Numbered from the stretch's first letter, positions 25,861-36,506 are shown. The stretch is 64,000 nucleotides of DNA from Nibricoccus aquaticus (GCF_002310495.1 NZ_CP023344.1:558001-622000), one strand, 5' to 3'. Notes: a model not told the origin generated them from the letters alone. Made by a program: numbers and translations.

Positions 25861-27894
25861 TTAGCGCCACTTCCGCGCCCCGCCAGCTCCCTTTTTTACA
25901 CCCGGCTTCTTAGTCGATTTCGAGAGCTTCTTAAAATCCCCCGTCTTCAACGCCGTGATCTGGTCGCGCAGCAAAGCCGCGCGCTCGAACTCCAACCGTC
26001 CCGCCGCTTCCGCCATCTCGTCTTCGAGCTCCGCGATCACCGCTTTCACTTCATCGGCGCCGCCTTCCGCGACTCCCATCGGCTCCTCTTCACGCCCGCT
26101 GCCATCATAAACATGCAGACTCGCCTGCGCGGTGCGCTTCACGCTGCGCGGCGTGATTCCATGCTCCTTATTATAAGCGATCTGCTTTTCGCGCCGGTAC
26201 GCGGTAATCTCCTGCGTCCGCCGGATCGAGTCCGTGATCTTGTCCGCATAAAAAATCACCCGCCCATTCTCGTGCCGCGCCGCGCGCCCCGCCGTCTGCA
26301 CGAGCGACGTCTCACTGCGCAAAAAACCTTCCTTGTCCGCATCGAGAATCGCGACGAGGGCCACCTCCGGAAGATCGAGCCCTTCGCGCAGCAGATTGAT
26401 CCCGATCAACACATCGAAATTCCCCAGCCGCAGATTCCGCAAAATCTCCACGCGCTCGATCGCATCGATGTCCGAGTGCAGATACTCCACGCGAATCTTC
26501 GCCTCACGCATGAACGTCGTCAGATCTTCCGACAACCGCTTCGTCAGCGTCGTCACCAGCACACGTTCACCCTTCTCCGTCGCCCGCCGCACTTCCGCGA
26601 TCAGATCCTCGACCTGCCCCTTCGTCGGCCGGATCGTGATCTCCGGATCGACCAGCCCCGTCGGCCGGATCAACTGCTCCGCGATCACCGCCGACTTCTC
26701 CAACTCGTACTTCGCCGGCGTCGCCGACACATAAAGCGTCTGCCCCGTCACAGAGAGAAATTCCTCAAACGACTGCGGCCGGTTCTCCATCGCCGACGGC
26801 AGCCGGAAACCAAAGTCGACCAGCGTCTGCTTCCGCGACTTGTCGCCATTATACATCGCACCGACCTGCGGCACCGTCGCATGACTCTCGTCGATGAAGA
26901 GCAGAAAATCCTTCGGAAAGAAATCGATCAGGCAAAACGGCCGCTCGCCCGGCCGACGCTGCGAGAGATGCATCGAGTAGTTCTCGATGCCGTTGCAGAA
27001 CCCCATCTCCTGAAGCATCTCCAGGTCATAGTTCGTCCGCATCCGGATGCGCTGCGCCTCGAGATATTGTCCCTTCGCCTCGAAATACGCCACCCGCTCG
27101 TCCAGCTCCCGCTTGATCCCCGCGATCGCCCCTTCGAGCTTGTCCTTGGAAGTCACATACTGATTCGCCGGATAGAGATCGAACTGGTCCAGTGTCCGCA
27201 GCGTGTTCCCCGTCAGCGGATCGAACTCCGTCAGCGCATCGATCTCGTCGCCAAAAAACTCCACGCGCAGTCCCTGCTCCAGATACGCCGGCATGATATC
27301 CACCACATCGCCCCGCACGCGGAACCGCCCCCGCACCAGATCGTAATCGTTCCGCTCGTAGAGATTCTCAACGAGGCGTTCCAGCAGCCGCGACCGCTCC
27401 ATCGGCAGCCCCTTTCGCAGCGGAATCTTCATCGACGAAAACTCCTCGGGGGAACCAAGTCCGTAAATGCACGACACGCTCGCCACCACGATCACATCGC
27501 GCCGCGACACCAGCGCGCTCGACGCCGAAATGCGCATCCGCTCGATCTCCTCGTTGATCGACGAATCCTTCTCGATGTACGTGTCGCTCGACGCCACGTA
27601 CGCCTCCGGCTGGTAATAGTCGTAGTAAGAAACGAAATACTCGACCGCGTTCTCCGGGAAAAAGTTTTTGAACTCCGAGTATAACTGCGCCGCCAGCGTT
27701 TTGTTGTGCGAGATGATCAACGTCGGCCGGTCGCAATTCGCGATGAGGTTGGCCATCGTGTACGTCTTTCCCGAGCCCGTGACGCCCAGCAACGTCTGGT
27801 GCTTGTGCCCCGCGTTGATCGACGCGGTCAATTTCTCGATCGCCGCTGGCTGATCCCCGGTCGGCTGGTACTCGGCGTTAAGTTTGAAAAGCAT
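25861..27894 (-). CDS. uvrB: UvrABC excinuclease subunit B
   Basis: The 677-residue damage-verifying helicase of nucleotide excision repair contains Walker A GVTGSGKT (near residue 39), the beta-hairpin region SYYDYYQPEAYV, the DEAD-like motif FIDESHATVPQ, motif VI QTAGRAARHENGRVI and a C-terminal UVR domain (IAELEDEMAEAAGRLEFERAALLRDQI) that contacts UvrA/UvrC. Full length; ends in a basic tail. Confidence 0.98.
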   Translation of the reverse strand: MLFKLNAEYQPTGDQPAAIEKLTASINAGHKHQTLLGVTGSGKTYTMANLIANCDRPTLIISHNKTLAAQLYSEFKNFFPENAVEYFVSYYDYYQPEAYVASSDTYIEKDSSINEEIERMRISASSALVSRRDVIVVASVSCIYGLGSPEEFSSMKIPLRKGLPMERSRLLERLVENLYERNDYDLVRGRFRVRGDVVDIMPAYLEQGLRVEFFGDEIDALTEFDPLTGNTLRTLDQFDLYPANQYVTSKDKLEGAIAGIKRELDERVAYFEAKGQYLEAQRIRMRTNYDLEMLQEMGFCNGIENYSMHLSQRRPGERPFCLIDFFPKDFLLFIDESHATVPQVGAMYNGDKSRKQTLVDFGFRLPSAMENRPQSFEEFLSVTGQTLYVSATPAKYELEKSAVIAEQLIRPTGLVDPEITIRPTKGQVEDLIAEVRRATEKGERVLVTTLTKRLSEDLTTFMREAKIRVEYLHSDIDAIERVEILRNLRLGNFDVLIGINLLREGLDLPEVALVAILDADKEGFLRSETSLVQTAGRAARHENGRVIFYADKITDSIRRTQEITAYRREKQIAYNKEHGITPRSVKRTAQASLHVYDGSGREEEPMGVAEGGADEVKAVIAELEDEMAEAAGRLEFERAALLRDQITALKTGDFKKLSKSTKKPGVKKGAGGARKWR

Positions 27895-27932
27895 GTCGTG
27901 AAAAACGCGTCACTCGCGAATCGCCACCCTGC

Positions 27933-28613
27933 TCATTTCCACAGCGCGAGCAAATCGCCCACAGAAAGTTCGTCCAACCGGTGCACCACGCGATCAACCT
28001 TCGACTCCAAATCGCCCAATGGATGCGTCGTCGCCACGCCCACGACTTTCATCCCGCCCGCCCGCGCCGCCGCGATGCCGACAAACGCATCTTCAAACAC
28101 CACGCAGTTCTCCGCCCGCCGCCTGATCGTCTCCGCCGCCTTCAAAAAAACATCCGGATGCGGCTTCCCCTGCTTCACATTCTCCGCCGTCACGATTCCG
28201 GAAAATAATCCCGTGAACCCCAGCACGCTCAAAATCGTATCGATATTCTCGCGATGCGTGGACGACCCCACCGAAAACGGCACGCCCGCCTCTTTTAACC
28301 TCTTCAAAAAAACCGCCACGCCCGGCAGCGCCTCGATGCCGCGCTCGCGCACGATCTCGCGGTAAAGCGCTTCCTTCCGCAGCGATAGCCGCCGCACCTC
28401 CGCGATGTCGCCCGCCTCCGCCCATCGCAACAGCTCCGGAATGATCCGCTCATTCTTCATTCCAAAACCCGTCTTGAAATGATCCGGCGGCAATACCCGC
28501 TTCTCCTCCGCCGCCAGCCGCTCCCAGCTTTCCTCATGCTGCGCGGACGAGTCGATGATGACTCCATCCCAATCGAATAAAACTCCGAGATCTCCGAGCG
28601 TGAGCGACGACAT
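27933..28613 (-). CDS. HAD-superfamily phosphatase (beta-phosphoglucomutase-like)
   Basis: The 226-residue subfamily IA HAD hydrolase has the nucleophile motif LFDWDGVIIDS, where Trp stands at the middle position of the usual DxD. Motif II is SVGSSTHRENID, the lysine is in KQGKPHPDVFLKAAE, and motif IV is VVFEDAFVGIAAARAGGMKVVGV. It resembles beta-phosphoglucomutase and phosphoglycolate phosphatase relatives. The start at 28613 is chosen for fit with motif I. It lies 38 bases upstream of uvrB and may be cotranscribed. Substrate is unknown. Confidence 0.88.
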   Translation of the reverse strand: MSSLTLGDLGVLFDWDGVIIDSSAQHEESWERLAAEEKRVLPPDHFKTGFGMKNERIIPELLRWAEAGDIAEVRRLSLRKEALYREIVRERGIEALPGVAVFLKRLKEAGVPFSVGSSTHRENIDTILSVLGFTGLFSGIVTAENVKQGKPHPDVFLKAAETIRRRAENCVVFEDAFVGIAAARAGGMKVVGVATTHPLGDLESKVDRVVHRLDELSVGDLLALWK

Positions 28614-28799
28614 GATCGCCGAAATTCCCGCGCCACTCCCGCCGCCGCAAAACAAAACTCACCAGGGCCCTACAAGACCGGAGATGACAGGCCCATCTGG
28701 ATACAAAATTTCATGAAGAATCGGTTGCAGTCCCCCGCTTTTACGTCGATTCATACTGATTAAGAAACCCCGCATCGCAGACGCCCCCTCGTCTCACTG

Positions 28800-30074
28800 A
28801 TGTCCAAAGTCATCATCTCCCCGCTGTACGACTCGGAAGTTTTTAAGATGGCCTGTCGCCAGTTCGACCAAGCCGCCGATGCCATCAGCCTCCCTGAAGC
28901 CATCCGCGACCGCACCAAATGGCCCCGCCGCTGCCTCGCCGTCTCCCTCCCGGTCAAAATGGACAACGGCACCGTCACCATCTTCGAAGGCTACCGCGTC
29001 CAGCACAGCATCTCCACCGGCCCGTCCAAAGGCGGCATCCGCTTCCACGAAAACGTCACCATTGGCGAAGTAGCCGCCCTCGCTATGTGGATGAGCTGGA
29101 AATGCTCCCTCCTCGGCCTCCCCTACGGAGGCGCCAAAGGCGGCGTCATCGTCAACCCCCGCGACCTCTCCCCCAACGAACTCGAACACCTCTCCCGCCG
29201 CTACATGCAGGAGATGATTAACTTCGTCGGTCCACAGCTCGACATCCCCGCCCCCGATCTCGGCACCAACGAACAGATCATGGGCTGGATGATGGACACC
29301 TACTCCAACCACGTCGGCTACATCGCCCCCGCCGTCGTCACCGGCAAACCCCTCTCCCTCGGCGGCTCCCAAGGCCGCCGCGAAGCCACCGGCGCCGGCG
29401 TCGCGTATCTGGTCAAAGCCTACCTCCAGGATCTCAATATCCCCATCAACACCGCCACCGTCGCTATCCAGGGCTTCGGCAACGTCGGTAGCGAAACCGC
29501 CGCCGCCCTCGCCGCCTACGGAGCCAAAATCATCGCCATCTCCGACTACACCGGCGCCATCCACAACCCCGCCGGCATCGACATCGCCAACGCCCAGGAA
29601 TACCTCCGCTACGCCCGCGTCCTGAAAGATTTTCACGGCGGCGAGCCCATCACCAACGAGCAACTGCTCGAACTCGACTGCACCGTCCTCATCCCCGCCG
29701 CCCTCGAACGCGTCATCACCGCCGACAACGCCCCGCGCCTCCGCTGCCGCCTCCTCGCCGAAGCGGCCAACGGCCCCACCACACCGGAAGCCGACCGCAT
29801 CATCGATCAACGCGGCGACATCGAGCTCATCCCCGACGTCCTCTGTAATTCCGGCGGCGTCGTAGTGTCCTACTTCGAGTGGCTCCAAAACCTCCAGAAC
29901 TTCTACTGGTCGCGCGACGAAGTTCTCACGAAACTCTTCGCCATGCTCGACCGCGCCAAAGCCAGCGTCGAAACCCAGCGCAAAAAATTCCAATTCAACC
30001 GCCGCCTCGCCGCCCTCACCCTCGGCATCGCCCGCGTCGCCGACGCCAAACAAAGCCGTGGCCTCTTCCCCTGA
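28800..30074 (+). CDS. Glutamate dehydrogenase (Glu/Leu/Phe/Val family)
   Basis: The 424-residue enzyme oxidatively deaminates glutamate to 2-oxoglutarate (or the reverse). The catalytic lysine motif is PYGGAKGGVIVNPRDLS, GPSKGGIRFHENVT precedes it, the Rossmann motif is IQGFGNVGSETAAALAAYGAK, and ELDCTVLIPAALERVI and VVSYFEWLQNLQNFYW complete the family signature. The length and sequence fit the small hexameric form. It stands alone. Confidence 0.95.
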   Translation: MSKVIISPLYDSEVFKMACRQFDQAADAISLPEAIRDRTKWPRRCLAVSLPVKMDNGTVTIFEGYRVQHSISTGPSKGGIRFHENVTIGEVAALAMWMSWKCSLLGLPYGGAKGGVIVNPRDLSPNELEHLSRRYMQEMINFVGPQLDIPAPDLGTNEQIMGWMMDTYSNHVGYIAPAVVTGKPLSLGGSQGRREATGAGVAYLVKAYLQDLNIPINTATVAIQGFGNVGSETAAALAAYGAKIIAISDYTGAIHNPAGIDIANAQEYLRYARVLKDFHGGEPITNEQLLELDCTVLIPAALERVITADNAPRLRCRLLAEAANGPTTPEADRIIDQRGDIELIPDVLCNSGGVVVSYFEWLQNLQNFYWSRDEVLTKLFAMLDRAKASVETQRKKFQFNRRLAALTLGIARVADAKQSRGLFP

Positions 30075-30427
30075 TCATCCCACCCCACCGCTCGCTCCCA
30101 TTTTCCAGCCTGTTCATCCGCCCTCCACATCCTTAAAACAAAGCCCACCTTATCCACCCCGTTAAAAAAATAGATAAGAACTCTTGCACAGGTGTCCTCG
30201 ACTACTTTTTCTCCCACGTCCCAAACCCAGCTGAACCGGTTAAACACCACTAACCGGGAAACCCCTTCAAGTTCCCCACTTAGTTTTTAGGTTACCCATC
30301 CTAATCATCCCCCAAGGGATCATCCCTCTGCGATTCTCACGCACTCCGCTCACCTCGCGTGATGTCCGGTCTCCCGCAAGCCCCCCTTTCCGTTCACCTG
30401 AACCCTTTCCCTAACCCCCAACCAACC
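30075..30427 (+). other. Gene-free stretch upstream of the large TonB receptor
   Basis: The 353 bases between glutamate dehydrogenase and the receptor hold no convincing gene. AT-richer sequence around 30160-30190 (TTAAAAAAATAGATAAG, TTGCAC) is a likely promoter area, but no clear -10 is at proper distance. An inverted repeat CCGGTTA-N8-TAACCGG lies at 30236-30257 and could be an operator or leader hairpin. Confidence 0.4.
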
Positions 30428-33400
30428 ATGCCTAAATACCGCACCCAACCCAGTAACGTCAGTGCTGTGTCCGCCTCCAACCGGCTGACCCGCACTCTCC
30501 GCCTGAGTCTGGCGACGTGTCTCGCGACCGCTACAGTCGCGATTCCGGCCAGCACTTATGCCCAGGAAGCCGCAGCCACCTCCGGCACCATCACCGGTCG
30601 CGTTCAGAACGCAGCCAGTGGTAAATACCTCGGCAACGCCCGCGTCGATGTCGTCGGCACCCAGATCCAGGGCTTCACCGACGAGTACGGTGAGTTCCAG
30701 CTGAACGATGTCCCCGTCGGCTCCTACAAACTGAAGGTCTTCTACACCGGCCTCGACTCTAAGGAAGTCTCCGTCGAAGTCCGCGCCGGCGAAATCCTCG
30801 CCAAAGAAATCACGCTCACCAGCGCCGACGCCTATGGCACCGGTGACGACACCGTGAAACTCGAAGCCTTCGTCGTTTCGAGCGCCCGCGAACGTGAAGC
30901 CGCCGCCCTCGCCATTAACGAGCAGCGCTTCGCCGGTAACATTAAGAGCGTCGTCTCCACCGAAGCATTCGGCGAAATCGCCGAAGGTAATGTCGGTGAA
31001 TTCATGAAATACATCCCCGGCATCACGATCGACTACGTCGCCGCTGACGCCCGCTCCGCCGGCCTCAACGGTCTCGATGCCTCTTTCACCACGGTCTCCT
31101 TCAACGGCAACCGTCTCGCCAGCGCCGCCTCCGGTGGCGTAGGCCGCACCTTCGAGTTCGAGTCCGCTACGATCAGCAGCGCTTCCCGTATCGAAGTCAC
31201 CAAACTCCCCACACCCGAGACTTCCGCTGAAGGTCTCGCCGGCTCTATCAACTTGGTGCCGAAAAACGCCTTCGAACACGCCAAGGAAAAGCTCTCGATC
31301 AATGCTTACCTCGGTATGCACAACGAAGAGCTCTCTTTCCGCAAAGAAGGTGGCATCGGCGGCGAGAAGCAGTTCTTCTCCCTTCCCAACTTGAGTTTCT
31401 CATATGTGAACCCGCTCTCGAAGACCCTTGGCTTCACCATCAGCGGCCAGTCCTCGAACCAGTTCACTGATCAACACCGCACCGCTCCCACATGGAATTG
31501 GGGCCAGGGTGGCGGCAGCGTCACCAATCCGATCATGACGGGTTACACCCTTCAAGACGGCCCTAAGATCTCCTACCGTGAAGGCCTCAGCGGCCGTATC
31601 GACTGGAAGTTCCTCCCCGGCCACGTGATCTCGTTCTCGGCAGGCACCAACTATTACGCCACCGAGTTCAACAACCGTAACATCAACTTCACCCCCGGCA
31701 CCACGACTGCCACCTTCGTCCAGGGCGGTACCGGTAACTCCTTCGGTCCCAGCTTTACCCAAAGCGCCAGTGGGCAGGGTGCTGTTACTCACGGCCAGAG
31801 CTTTCGCGATAAGGCGACTGTCACGAATAACTTCGATATCACTTACCGCTTCAAAGGCCGCCTCTGGGAAGTGGACTCCAGCCTCTATGCCTCAAACTCC
31901 CGCGGCTGGTACCCACTCAAAACCTTCGAGAGCTTGAACGTCTCGATGGTCAATCCGGACACCGCCACAAGCGTGCTCGTCACCAACAACACGACCAACG
32001 TCACCGCGCTCCAAACCCGCGTGAACGTTCGCTACGAAAGCGACGGCAGCCCCTTCCCAGCTCCCGACCGCTTCTTCGTCACCGGCACCAACGGTACAGT
32101 CATCGATCCTTTCAAGCTGAGCAGCTACCGCGTTAACTCCGCGCGTATCCGTCCTCAGAAGGGCGAAGACACCTTCTCGGGCGTTAACTTCAAGGTGAAG
32201 CGTCACCTCGATTTCCTCCCGTTCTACTCCTCGATCAAGGTCGGTGGCGAAATCCGCGAACAGATCCGTAACGTCCGAGCCTGGCAGGAAGATCTCAACT
32301 TCACCGCCACCGACAAAAACGCTGCACAGTTCCTGGATAGAAACTACAACAATGCCGACAACGGCTTTGGCTTTAGCAATATCGAGTGGCCTGACCCCTA
32401 CGCCGCATGGGCGGCCTATCAAGCGAACCCAGCGCTCTTCGTCGCCAACACCGGTCAGCAAGAAGCCGCGCGCCGTTTCTACCTCCAGAACTCACAGTAC
32501 ATCACAGAGACCGTCACCAGTGGTTTCATCCAGCAAGACGTTAAGCTGATCGATAACCGCCTCAGCCTCGTGTACGGCGTTCGTTACGAAAAGACGGAAG
32601 ATGAAGGCAAAGGTCTGAAAATTAACGGCCAGGGCAACAATCTCGCCAACATCGCCGCCAACTGGCGGGAACGCGGCCAGAATGTCACCAAGGACTACGA
32701 CGGATATTACCCGAGCATTAATTCCAGCTTCACGCTCACGGAAAACACCATCATCCGCGCCGGTTACGCAAAATCCTTCGGCCGCCCGAACTTCGTGAAC
32801 ATCATTCCGCTAACTCGCGTCAATGACACGAACGCTGTAGAAAACGACAGCATCGGTAACATCAATGCTTACACCGCTCTGGTCCGTAACACCGGCCTCA
32901 AGCCCTACGAGGCGGACAACTACGATGTCACCGTTGAGCACTACCTGCCCAAAGCTGGTCTCGCGTCCGTTCGTGGCTTCGTGAAAGACGTCACGGGCTT
33001 TTTCGTAGACTCTAAACGATCCATCACCTCTGCGGATATTGCCGCGTTTAACATCGAAGCAGCTGAAGGTGCCACGCTCCTTGCGAATAGCGGTCAGATC
33101 GAAACAACCGAAAACGCCAGCAAACCTGCGCGTCTGGCCGGATTCGAGCTCACCTACCGCATCGCAGAGCTGCCTTACATTCCAGCCAGCATCGGCAAGC
33201 TCGGCTTCTACGCCTCGTACACCAGACAGCGTACCACCGGTGCCGGTCAGGATGAGTTCACCCAGTTTGCCCGCGAATTGGGAAATGCTCGACTCAACTA
33301 CTCCAAGGGTAACTTCCAGTCGGCCATTGGTGTGAACTACACCACTCGCCGCAAGGTGACCAAAGGATACTTGGGATCGACTACCTCCAATGACCGTTAC

Positions 33401-33634
33401 GGCACCGCAAACAACCTCTTCGTTGAATTCATCCCGCGTCGTATCGTGATCGATGTCAGCGCTGACTACCGTCTCGACAAACGTTGGAGCCTCTTCGCGA
33501 ACGTTCGTAACATCACGAACGAAGCCAACTCCATCCAGGAAGTATACAACGACTTCTCGCCTGACTACAGCCACGTTAACCGCTTCGAGCAGTACGGAGT
33601 GCTGATCAACGTCGGCGTCAAAGCCGAGTTCTAA
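30428..33634 (+). CDS. TonB-dependent receptor with carboxypeptidase-regulatory-like N-terminal domain
   Basis: The 1068-residue outer-membrane receptor has a long signal peptide (cleavage near ASTYAQE, residue 43). A carboxypeptidase-D regulatory-like beta-sandwich follows (SGTITGRVQNAASGKYLGNARVDV to VPVGSYKLKVFYTGL, about 50-115), then a TonB-box region (VKLEAFVVSS), a plug with EFMKYIPGITIDYVA and SRIEVTKLPTPETSAEGLAGSINL, and a barrel ending VKAEF. This architecture is typical of Opitutaceae polysaccharide/oligosaccharide receptors. The ATG at 30428 fits the signal peptide; the frame is open to 30359. It is less GC-rich at third positions than its neighbours. Convergent glycosidase next door hints at sugar uptake. 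Confidence 0.93.
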   Translation: MPKYRTQPSNVSAVSASNRLTRTLRLSLATCLATATVAIPASTYAQEAAATSGTITGRVQNAASGKYLGNARVDVVGTQIQGFTDEYGEFQLNDVPVGSYKLKVFYTGLDSKEVSVEVRAGEILAKEITLTSADAYGTGDDTVKLEAFVVSSAREREAAALAINEQRFAGNIKSVVSTEAFGEIAEGNVGEFMKYIPGITIDYVAADARSAGLNGLDASFTTVSFNGNRLASAASGGVGRTFEFESATISSASRIEVTKLPTPETSAEGLAGSINLVPKNAFEHAKEKLSINAYLGMHNEELSFRKEGGIGGEKQFFSLPNLSFSYVNPLSKTLGFTISGQSSNQFTDQHRTAPTWNWGQGGGSVTNPIMTGYTLQDGPKISYREGLSGRIDWKFLPGHVISFSAGTNYYATEFNNRNINFTPGTTTATFVQGGTGNSFGPSFTQSASGQGAVTHGQSFRDKATVTNNFDITYRFKGRLWEVDSSLYASNSRGWYPLKTFESLNVSMVNPDTATSVLVTNNTTNVTALQTRVNVRYESDGSPFPAPDRFFVTGTNGTVIDPFKLSSYRVNSARIRPQKGEDTFSGVNFKVKRHLDFLPFYSSIKVGGEIREQIRNVRAWQEDLNFTATDKNAAQFLDRNYNNADNGFGFSNIEWPDPYAAWAAYQANPALFVANTGQQEAARRFYLQNSQYITETVTSGFIQQDVKLIDNRLSLVYGVRYEKTEDEGKGLKINGQGNNLANIAANWRERGQNVTKDYDGYYPSINSSFTLTENTIIRAGYAKSFGRPNFVNIIPLTRVNDTNAVENDSIGNINAYTALVRNTGLKPYEADNYDVTVEHYLPKAGLASVRGFVKDVTGFFVDSKRSITSADIAAFNIEAAEGATLLANSGQIETTENASKPARLAGFELTYRIAELPYIPASIGKLGFYASYTRQRTTGAGQDEFTQFARELGNARLNYSKGNFQSAIGVNYTTRRKVTKGYLGSTTSNDRYGTANNLFVEFIPRRIVIDVSADYRLDKRWSLFANVRNITNEANSIQEVYNDFSPDYSHVNRFEQYGVLINVGVKAEF

Positions 33635-33666
33635 GATCACTCCTCAGCTGAGTCTAAAAGGCCTTC

Positions 33667-33703
33667 AAGCCCGCAGCCCTCACCGGCTGCGGGCTTTTTA
33701 TTT
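33667..33703 (+). terminator. Terminator of the TonB receptor gene
   Basis: A perfect 12-bp stem AAGCCCGCAGCC/GGCTGCGGGCTT (33667-33678, 33685-33696) with a 6-base loop is followed by TTTATTT. Confidence 0.95.
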
Positions 33704-33752
33704 CCTCATCCGTCACCTCCTCCTTTCACCCTTCACTTTTCACTCCTCCCCC

Positions 33753-36506
33753 TCATCCGCCGCTCTCAATCAACCGCGTCACCAGCGCCGTCCATCCCGT
33801 CTGATGACTCGCCCCGAGCCCTTGCCCGCTATCGCCGTGGAAGAACTCGTGAAACAGCACCAGATCCTGCCAATGCGGATCGCTCACGTAGCGCGATTCC
33901 AGCCCATTGCACGGCCGACGCCCGCTAGCGTTCGGCATGAACAACCCCACCAGCCGCTGCGACAGCTCCCGCGCCGCCTGCTTCAATGTCACGCGATGCC
34001 CGCTCCCCGTCGGGAACTCCACCGTGAACGTGTCCCCATAAAAATGGTGATACCGCTCCAGCGCCTCGATCAGCAGATAATTCACCGGCATCCACACCGG
34101 CCCGCGCCAGTTCGAGTTTCCGCCAAACAGCCAGCTGTTCGAATCGCCCGGCACATAATCCACGCAGTACTCCTGTCCGCCCGCCTTCAGCACGTACGGA
34201 TGATCCTTATACACGCGCGACAACGACCGTACGCCGTGCGGCGATAAAAATTCTTTCTCGTCGAAAACGTACTTCAACACCCGCTCCAGCCGCTCCCGAG
34301 TCGGGATCGCCAGCAGGTGCCGCCCCTTCGAGCAGCCGTCGTGCGAGAAATACGAGATCTGCCCCGCCAAATCTTTCCGGTGCTCAAGAAACCACCGCGT
34401 CCGCTTCGCAAAACCCGGCAGACAATCCAGCCGCTCCTCCTCGATAAACTCCACCGCGAACAGCGGGATGATTCCCACCATCGAGCGCAGCCGCACCGGT
34501 GAGGTCTGCCCATCGACCATCAGCTGGTCATAATAAAATCCGTCTTCCTCGTGCCAAAGCCCGTTTCCGCCGAGTCGGTTCATCGCATCCGCGATCGCCA
34601 CGAAATGTTCGAAGAACTTCGACGCGATGTCCTCATATTCTGGCTGCGTCTCGGCTAGCTCTAACGCCATCGCCAGCATCGTCCCGCAGTAAAACGCCAT
34701 CCACGCCGTCCCGTCCGCCTGCGCCAGCGCCCCACCCGTCGGCAACGGCTTCGAGCGGTCAAACACGCCGATGTTGTCCAATCCGAGAAACCCGCCCGCA
34801 AAAATATTTTTCCCCGTCGGATCTTTCCGGTTCACCCACCACGTGAAATTCAACAACAGCTTCTGAAATACCCGCGCCAGAAACTGCCGGTCACGTCCAC
34901 CGCGCGGCCCCGTCATCTTGTACACACGCCAGCATGCCCACGCGTGCACCGGGGGATTCACATCCGAGAAATTCCACTCGTACGCCGGGATCTGTCCGTT
35001 CGGGTGCATGTACCATTCGCGCAGCAACAGGTTCAGCTGGTCCTTCGCGAAATGCGCGTCCACCCGCGCAAACGGAATCATGTGAAACGCCAGATCCCAC
35101 GCCGCGAACCACGGGTACTCCCACTTGTCCGGCATCGAGAGGATGTCCCGGTTGAACACATGCTCCCACTCCGCGTTGCGCCCCGTCAGCCGCGCCGCCG
35201 GCGGCTTCGGCTGCTCCGGATCGCCGACCATCCAGTCCTTCACCACGTAGTGATAAAACTGTTTCGACCACAGCAGCCCCGCGTACGCCTGCCGCGCCAC
35301 GTTCGTCTGCTCGCTCCCCGGCAACGGCGGCATCGTAAACTCTCCCGTCTTCACCGCCGCCGGCAGCGGCCGCTCCTTGAGCAGCTCCGCATAAAACGCA
35401 TCCGCCTCGTGCCGTCTTGACGCCAGCACCGCCGCAAAATTCCCGCCAAAAACCTCCGCCGGCTGCTCCTTGTCCGAAAATAACCGCAGCCGCATCACTC
35501 GCGACTCCCCCGCCGCCAGCACCAGCGTCCGGTGCGCCGCCACCTTCGTCCCCTGCTGCCGCGAATTCACTTTCTCCGTACGCCCCTGCACCACCGCCTC
35601 GTGAAACGCGTCCTTCACGTACGGCGACGCATTCGTCCCGCCGAAAAGTTTTTCCGCGTTTGTCTCATTCTCCGTAAACAACCACTCCGTCTTCCCGCGT
35701 CCGTCCGCAGTGCCCGCACCTGCGCTTCGCTCCCCTTCCACCTCCAGGAAAAACCGCTCCAGCGTCGCGTGATCGCACTGCACGCGATTCTCCGCCACCT
35801 GCTTCAACTTCGGCTTTACCTCGCAGCCTTCGTGCGTGCAGCCCCACGACCACGTGTTGCGATACCACAACGTCGGCAGCAACCGCAGCCGCGCCTCCTC
35901 CGGGCCGCGATTCGCCACCGTGATCTGAATCAACAAATCGTTCGGCCCGCCCTTCGCGTACTCCACGAACACATCGAAGTACCGCCCGTCGTCGAACACC
36001 CCCGTGTCCAGCAACTCGTACTCTGGCTCATCGCGCCCCCGCTTCCGATTCTCCGCGCGTAACTTCTCATACGGAAACTCCGCCTGCGGATATTTATAGA
36101 GCGCCTTCAGGTACGAATGCGTCGGCGTCGCATCGAGGTAGTAATAACACTCCTTCACGTCCTCGCCGTGATTCCCCTCAGGCCCGCTCAGACCAAACAT
36201 CCGCTCCTTCAAAAACGGATCGCGCTCGTTCCACAGCGCCAGCCCGAAACACAACCGGCACTCCCGGTCCGTGATTCCCAGCATTCCGTCTTCGCCCCAC
36301 CGATACGCCCGGCTGCGCGCCTGCTCATGCGTGAAATAATTCCAGCTCTCACCATCCTCCGAGTAATCCTCGCGCACCGTCCCCCACTGCCGCTCCGCCA
36401 GATACGGCCCCCAGCGCTTCCAGTTCTTCGCCCGCCTCGCGTCCTCCTCCAGCCGGATGCGCTCGGCATTCAGTGAACTCGCGGGCTGTCTGTTTTTCGT
36501 GGCCAT
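33753..36506 (-). CDS. MGH1/GH63-like glycoside hydrolase (glucosidase-type)
   Basis: The 917-residue protein has no signal peptide and is probably cytoplasmic. The N-terminal half is beta-rich (SYSEDGESWNYFTHEQARSRAYRWGEDG, GITDRECRLCFGLALWN). The C-terminal half is an (alpha/alpha)6 toroid with EWEHVFNRDILSMPDKWEYPWFAAWDLAFH, ADGTAWMAFYCGTMLAMALELA and NSNWRGPVWMPVNYLLIEAL, the pattern of mannosylglycerate-hydrolase-like and GH63 enzymes. These act on alpha-linked glucosides such as mannosyl/glucosyl-glycerate or trimming glucans. The true substrate cannot be read. It converges with the TonB receptor. Confidence 0.87.
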   Translation of the reverse strand: MATKNRQPASSLNAERIRLEEDARRAKNWKRWGPYLAERQWGTVREDYSEDGESWNYFTHEQARSRAYRWGEDGMLGITDRECRLCFGLALWNERDPFLKERMFGLSGPEGNHGEDVKECYYYLDATPTHSYLKALYKYPQAEFPYEKLRAENRKRGRDEPEYELLDTGVFDDGRYFDVFVEYAKGGPNDLLIQITVANRGPEEARLRLLPTLWYRNTWSWGCTHEGCEVKPKLKQVAENRVQCDHATLERFFLEVEGERSAGAGTADGRGKTEWLFTENETNAEKLFGGTNASPYVKDAFHEAVVQGRTEKVNSRQQGTKVAAHRTLVLAAGESRVMRLRLFSDKEQPAEVFGGNFAAVLASRRHEADAFYAELLKERPLPAAVKTGEFTMPPLPGSEQTNVARQAYAGLLWSKQFYHYVVKDWMVGDPEQPKPPAARLTGRNAEWEHVFNRDILSMPDKWEYPWFAAWDLAFHMIPFARVDAHFAKDQLNLLLREWYMHPNGQIPAYEWNFSDVNPPVHAWACWRVYKMTGPRGGRDRQFLARVFQKLLLNFTWWVNRKDPTGKNIFAGGFLGLDNIGVFDRSKPLPTGGALAQADGTAWMAFYCGTMLAMALELAETQPEYEDIASKFFEHFVAIADAMNRLGGNGLWHEEDGFYYDQLMVDGQTSPVRLRSMVGIIPLFAVEFIEEERLDCLPGFAKRTRWFLEHRKDLAGQISYFSHDGCSKGRHLLAIPTRERLERVLKYVFDEKEFLSPHGVRSLSRVYKDHPYVLKAGGQEYCVDYVPGDSNSWLFGGNSNWRGPVWMPVNYLLIEALERYHHFYGDTFTVEFPTGSGHRVTLKQAARELSQRLVGLFMPNASGRRPCNGLESRYVSDPHWQDLVLFHEFFHGDSGQGLGASHQTGWTALVTRLIESGG

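Noticed and set aside
28794-30053. 419-residue open frame antisense to glutamate dehydrogenase
   Set aside because: Composition is the complement of the dehydrogenase codons and no motif is present.
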